Shown: piece after piece, positions 59,734-64,000 of the stretch
How positions within the stretch are numbered: the first letter of the stretch is position 1
Layout of the letters: each line of letters starts with the position of its first letter
NCBI RefSeq assembly: GCF_004363305.1
Contig: NZ_SNZA01000004.1
Span: forward strand, 1 to 64,000
DNA: 64,000 bases
Direction of reading: 5' to 3'
Origin: Marinomonas communis
GTDB lineage: Bacteria; Pseudomonadota; Gammaproteobacteria; Pseudomonadales; Marinomonadaceae
The notes under the pieces: model-generated
Told to the model about the DNA's origin: nothing
The model's input: only the letters and a program-made list of their open reading frames with translations
Database searches by the model: none
Position numbers and translations under genes: made by a program

Positions 59734-62700
59734 TATACGGTCTCAGTGTTGGCTTCGATCCATTGATCATACCATTGCGGCACTTGCTCTGCAGGCATTG
59801 GTCGAGAAATATAATACCCTTGACCAAGCTCGCAGCCTAAATGAATCAGTTGCTCCATGTGCTCATATGTCTCTACCCCTTCTGCAATCACATCTAAAGA
59901 AAAAGCCTCTGCAAAGCCTATTACTCCTTTAATGATGGCTAAATCGCTCTTATCTTCTAGCATATCTCTGACAAAGCCATGATCGATCTTCAGCACATCA
60001 ACCGGCAACTCTTTCAAATGACTCAAAGTTGAGTACCCCGTACCAAAATCATCCAGCGACACACGAATGCCCAGTATTTTACAAGCCTCAATCACAGCAG
60101 ACACTTTAGCTAGATCTTCAATGGCACTGGTTTCTAAAATCTCCAGCTCTAGTCGCATCACGGTTTCTTTCGGGAATTGCTTCAACAGTGCGCGCAATTC
60201 AGGAATAAAAGACGCCTGCTGTAATTGATAACCCGCAATATTTACACTAACGCATGGGCAAATGTCTAATGAGCCCCAAGCCTGCATCTGTTCTAATGCC
60301 GTTTGGATAACCCAGAAACCTACTTTTAATTCGAGCGCCTGATTTGTCATGGCTGGCAGAAACGCAGCGGGAGGCAATACCCCTTGGTCGGGATGTAGCC
60401 AACGTATTAATGCTTCATAACCGATCACTTCTCGAGTGCGCATATTCACTTTCGGCTGATAGTACAAACGAAATTGATCTTGGTCGAAAGCAGTTTGCAG
60501 TTCATCATAGAAGCGGTGCTGCTCAACTAAAATATCTTCTTGGCTTAAATCGAAAGCTTTAAGTCGATTTCGACCGCTTATTTTCGCCTGGTACATAGCC
60601 TGATCTGCCTGTCGAATCAGTTGATCAGCCTCTACTACGCGCTTTTGCGGATAATACGTCACACCAATACTGGCACTTATATGAAGCGTTACACCAGATA
60701 CTTTAAAAGGTTCTGCTAAAGCGACCAAGAGAGCCTCCAGTCGAGAGTCGACTTCTATTCGCTCACCTGAAATGGGGAGAATTAGGACAAACTCATCACC
60801 TCCAAATCTTGCTACAACAGAATCCTCACTTAAGGTTGCCTTCATGCGTTGAGCAACACTGACTAGCAGCAGGTCTCCCGTCTCATGACCAAACGTATCG
60901 TTCACTTCCTTAAAGCCATCTAAGTCCAAGAAAGAAAGCGCAAAGTGCGTTCCATAAACTGACGCATTTTGGATTTTAATATCCAATGTATTGGTTAAGT
61001 TAGTTCGATTAGGCAACCCAGTTAATGCATCAAAATAAGCAATATGTTCTAACTGCTCTTCATTGCGCTTTTGACGGGTAATGTCTGAAAATAAAGAAAT
61101 GTAATGACTAACCTCTCCCTCTGAATCATTAACAGCAACGACCGTCAAATTCTGAGCATAGATATTACCGTCTTTTCTTCTATTCCATATCTCCCCTTCC
61201 CAAAAACCAGCAGTCAGGATTTGCTCCCACATCTGTTGGTAAAATTCTTTACTCTGTCGACCAGAGTTCAGAATTCGAGGATTTTGGCCCAATATTTCCG
61301 CTCGCGAATAACCAGTAATACGAGAAAAAGCTGCATTAACGTCTAAAATGCTGCCATGAGGATTGGTAATCGCAATCCCCTCTCGTGCGTTAGCGAACAC
61401 ACTTGCCCAAAGCTCAAGCTGCTCCTCACTCAAGTGTCGATCTGTTATATCTGAATGCGCGCCCACCAGCAGGGTTACCTCATCGTCTTCATTGCGTATT
61501 GCTTGAAGGCGATCTTCAACCCAAACCCAGTGGTCACCGCAAGCAAGTCGATAGGTAAGGACTAAGGTGTCACGATAATGGCTATGCTGCCATTGTTGAA
61601 ATAACTTAAGAGTTTCCTCCAAGTCTTCTGGGTGAACTGATGACTTCCACCAGTTCGGGGTGTTTTTCACCTCTTCAGCACTTTTATGATAGAGCTGAAA
61701 ACAATTACTGCTGACAAATGTAGGTCGATAGTGCTCTGGGTCAAGAGAGTAGATCACTGCTGGACTACTTCCCAGCAACTCGTCCAGCTGCTGATGGCTT
61801 TTACTAAGTAACGCTTGAGCTTCTTTCTCTTGGCTAACTAAGACAGTTAAGTGCCGATTTTTACGATATGTGTTTAACGACAAATACACTAATGCACAAA
61901 CAGCAGCGGTTACTAAACCGAAATACCAAATATATTGAGAGAATACTCGCCACCAACTTAATGGCGCTTCATCATAAGGCGGGATATCAAGTGCTTTTAA
62001 AACTTCTTCAACGGGCATGTAACTCAATGGAGGAGCAAATCCGTGCACCCCATATTGATAGGAACTTTCGCCACCGACTTTTAATGCCAACAACGCTGAT
62101 GCAACAGAGCGCGTCACTTCTGAAGAAATCTTTGCGTTTGCAACAAACACCCACTCTGGATAAAGTCGGGTTGAGACCCTAAACGGATAGCCAGCTAGAT
62201 GCTGCGCATTCAGTATCTGCACATCACCCGCTTGCAACCGATTTTGTTTAACTAACCTTTCGATCACTCCGGTTCGAACAAAGCCAATTTCTTGCTCTCC
62301 AGATACAACTGATTCGACAACTGCTTCTGGTGACTCATACACCGATACCTTTTCTGGTGTAGGTTTAAGGTAACCCAATGCTTCAAGCTCAAAGACTTGA
62401 GCAATATAGTTCTCTAAATAGTGGGGGGAACTGACAGCAACATTATATTTGTAGATATCTTTCAGTGGGATAGTTGGCAGGCCCTGTTGCATCAGAAGCA
62501 CTCCTCCCATCAAATTTGTTGTCAAAGAACCGTTCCCGCGGCTTAACGTTCCAAGAGTCCCGCCAACCACGCCAAGGCTACGAAGGGTTAAGAAGCTAAC
62601 AGGGTCCAGCAAAAAGAAATCAAAGTTTTGATAAGCTCCCTTTTTTGTCAAATTTTCTGAATCAAGTACAGTTAGCTTGAACTCATAATCGTCAAGTTGC

Positions 62701-62849
62701 TCAGACATTTCATTTAAGATGGATTGATACAATACAACCGTATTCACATCAGGGTTGTACGAAAGTATTGCAAGAGAAAGGCTAGTTTTATCCGCAAAAG
62801 AATAGGATGAAAAACAAATACAAATTGCACATACGAATCTAACGAACAT
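59733..62849 (-). CDS. Periplasmic-sensor PAS-PAS-GGDEF-EAL protein
   Basis: A 1038-aa c-di-GMP enzyme (ATG 62849; a TTG at 62864 is also open). Signal peptide (MFVRFVCAICICFSSYSFA), then a PhnD-like periplasmic-binding domain (about 25-285), TM (about 308-330), two PAS domains (about 360-480 and 480-600), GGDEF (about 610-770) and EAL (about 785-1030). GGDEF is intact (ARFGGDEF), EAL is intact (GYEALIRW, DDFGTGYSTL). The inhibitory RxxD site is replaced by LSED. It could make or break c-di-GMP; the net activity cannot be told from sequence. Confidence 0.92.
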   Translation of the reverse strand: MFVRFVCAICICFSSYSFADKTSLSLAILSYNPDVNTVVLYQSILNEMSEQLDDYEFKLTVLDSENLTKKGAYQNFDFFLLDPVSFLTLRSLGVVGGTLGTLSRGNGSLTTNLMGGVLLMQQGLPTIPLKDIYKYNVAVSSPHYLENYIAQVFELEALGYLKPTPEKVSVYESPEAVVESVVSGEQEIGFVRTGVIERLVKQNRLQAGDVQILNAQHLAGYPFRVSTRLYPEWVFVANAKISSEVTRSVASALLALKVGGESSYQYGVHGFAPPLSYMPVEEVLKALDIPPYDEAPLSWWRVFSQYIWYFGLVTAAVCALVYLSLNTYRKNRHLTVLVSQEKEAQALLSKSHQQLDELLGSSPAVIYSLDPEHYRPTFVSSNCFQLYHKSAEEVKNTPNWWKSSVHPEDLEETLKLFQQWQHSHYRDTLVLTYRLACGDHWVWVEDRLQAIRNEDDEVTLLVGAHSDITDRHLSEEQLELWASVFANAREGIAITNPHGSILDVNAAFSRITGYSRAEILGQNPRILNSGRQSKEFYQQMWEQILTAGFWEGEIWNRRKDGNIYAQNLTVVAVNDSEGEVSHYISLFSDITRQKRNEEQLEHIAYFDALTGLPNRTNLTNTLDIKIQNASVYGTHFALSFLDLDGFKEVNDTFGHETGDLLLVSVAQRMKATLSEDSVVARFGGDEFVLILPISGERIEVDSRLEALLVALAEPFKVSGVTLHISASIGVTYYPQKRVVEADQLIRQADQAMYQAKISGRNRLKAFDLSQEDILVEQHRFYDELQTAFDQDQFRLYYQPKVNMRTREVIGYEALIRWLHPDQGVLPPAAFLPAMTNQALELKVGFWVIQTALEQMQAWGSLDICPCVSVNIAGYQLQQASFIPELRALLKQFPKETVMRLELEILETSAIEDLAKVSAVIEACKILGIRVSLDDFGTGYSTLSHLKELPVDVLKIDHGFVRDMLEDKSDLAIIKGVIGFAEAFSLDVIAEGVETYEHMEQLIHLGCELGQGYYISRPMPAEQVPQWYDQWIEANTETV

Positions 62850-63264
62850 TCCTTGGTCACCCAATCATTAGGTTTTGCACTCTTATTTTTGCTCTGACTT
62901 AAATATACATCATAAACAATCTTATCATTCACATTTCGAAGATCTAGCCAGCCTCTTGTTGCAGTGTAGCTGCTCATTATTGATAAAACACTGAAGTAAG
63001 AAATTATTCTTCTTTCAACAGCATAGCTGCCAAATATGCTATATTTCACTTTGGCTTTATAGAGATGGATCGCAATCGTAAGTTACTTTGAGTACGACCT
63101 TAAAGATTATTTTAAGGTATAGAGACTTAAATCAAATATCTACTTAGACTTTTATTTGTCCTCAAATATACAGCTGCCTAAACCATTTTAACTTGATACA
63201 TTTATGTTAAACCCGTTCTGACAACGAGCACATTTGTCTTTAGTGATGTATGGAGTCTCTTTAA
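62850..63264. other. Divergent intergenic region, GGDEF/EAL and CHASE genes
   Basis: This 415-bp A/T-rich region lies between two outward-facing signalling genes. It must hold both promoters, but I could not assign -35/-10 boxes with confidence. Open frames across it (for example 62744-63049 on the minus strand) look non-coding. Confidence 0.6.
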
Positions 63265-64000
63265 ATGCTGGATCTGCGGATTAAAAAACATCGCCCCTTG
63301 CTGGTTTCCGTTGGCATTTTTATCACGATATTTTGTGCTTGCCTCTATTTCATTAGCCTCTCCAACACAAACTTTAAGCAAAACCAGCGCTTATTGTTAA
63401 GTGGCATGGCACGCTCTCAAGCCGCTGAAATAGAGCGAAATTTAAGCTTATCATTAACGTCTACGCAGATCTTGGCGCATCAAATCAGTATTGATTATGA
63501 GAAAGTCAATCATTTCGAAAGTTATGCACAGACCATCATGCAATCCTTTGAAGGTATTAGCAGCATTCAACTGGCACCAGAAGGCATTATTCGTTACATC
63601 TACCCTCTTCAAGGCAATGAATCTGCTCTTGGGCTAGATATTCTAAATCATCCTAAATATGGCGAAGCGGCACAACTCGCTATCGCAGAAAGAAGAATGA
63701 TCGTCATTGGTCCCGTGAAGCTAGTTCAAGGCGATATCGCTGTAATCAGTAGAACCCCCATTTTCACCAAGACATCGAATGGCAATGAGCAATTCTGGGG
63801 ATTTGCATCCGCATTAATCATGCTAACCCCTCTACTCGAGAAGACTGGCATTCATCAGCTGGAAGAAGAAGGCTATACAATCCAAATTCAGCGCCGTCAT
63901 ACGGACTCAAAACAAACTTTCGACTTTTATCAATCTCCCACTGAACTGGACAAAAATGCTGCAGTCGAAGCAGATATAACCTTGCCTACAGGTGCTTGGA
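63265..64000 (+). CDS. CHASE-domain sensor protein, 5' part only
   Basis: An open frame starts at ATG 63265 behind GGAGTCTCTTTAA and runs off the window. The first 245 codons encode a TM helix (about 12-34), then an extracellular CHASE domain with IQLAPEGIIRYIYPLQGNES, GLDILNHPKYGEAA, GPVKLVQGDIAVISRTPIF and NEQFWGFASALI. CHASE domains sense small ligands outside the cell and are joined to GGDEF/EAL or kinase output; the output here lies beyond the window. Confidence 0.88.
   Translation, partial: MLDLRIKKHRPLLVSVGIFITIFCACLYFISLSNTNFKQNQRLLLSGMARSQAAEIERNLSLSLTSTQILAHQISIDYEKVNHFESYAQTIMQSFEGISSIQLAPEGIIRYIYPLQGNESALGLDILNHPKYGEAAQLAIAERRMIVIGPVKLVQGDIAVISRTPIFTKTSNGNEQFWGFASALIMLTPLLEKTGIHQLEEEGYTIQIQRRHTDSKQTFDFYQSPTELDKNAAVEADITLPTGAW

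Noticed and set aside
62744..63049. 101-aa minus-strand frame at the start of the GGDEF/EAL gene
   Set aside because: It overlaps the coding start in another frame and has no family features; the region is the divergent promoter gap.

Overview
The window is a stretch of conserved bacterial chromosome. The gene order (accA-dnaE-rnhB-lpxB-lpxA-fabZ-lpxD-skp-bamA-rseP-dxr-cdsA-uppS-frr-pyrH-tsf-rpsB // map-glnD), the E. coli/Pseudomonas-type protein sequences and the barA // cysM-rlmD-relA-mazG block point to a gammaproteobacterium. The fairly low G+C (mid-40s percent by eye) and the small unique genes suggest a marine Oceanospirillales member, with Marinomonas my best guess. That is an inference from gene order and sequence style, not from a search.

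Layout. Positions 1-48 hold the 5' end of a 16S rRNA gene that leaves the window on the minus strand, followed by its leader, boxA and a strong P1-type promoter. Positions 555-19183 are one long minus-strand series: fatty-acid, DNA-replication, lipid A, outer-membrane assembly, isoprenoid, undecaprenyl and translation genes, with terminator-like hairpins between several cistrons. The rpsB leader (about 19184-19350) looks like an S2-type autoregulatory RNA. Divergently, 19507-28299 carries map, glnD, the lysine/diaminopimelate genes dapC, dapD and dapE with an ArsC-like reductase, two unknown genes and panD.

Positions 28373-33106 carry tpx, an unusual membrane-anchored cold-shock-domain protein, slyX, and the minus-strand group adk-tsaB-uppP-unknown-rsmJ. 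Positions 33333-41370 carry ppc, mazG, relA, rlmD and cysM. Positions 41513-44619 carry a small lipoprotein and the hybrid sensor kinase barA, whose 3' end overlaps acpS. Positions 44558-49988 are the lepA-lepB-rnc-era-recO-acpS series, with no pdxJ at its usual place. Then come a riboflavin synthase, a TraB/GumN-family protein, the divergent glycogen genes glgC/glgA, a periplasmic solute-binding protein and PBP1b.

The right end (58196-64000) is the least ordinary part. It holds a Rieske ferredoxin-like protein, a MarR regulator, an HD-domain hydrolase coupled to a large PhnD-like/PAS/PAS/GGDEF/EAL protein, and a divergent CHASE-domain gene cut by the window edge. I saw no insertion sequence, prophage, CRISPR array, tRNA or obvious genomic island. 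Most of the window is housekeeping. The candidates for new biology are the membrane-tethered cold-shock protein, the coupled c-di-GMP/HD pair, several small unknown genes and the RNA hairpins between cistrons.
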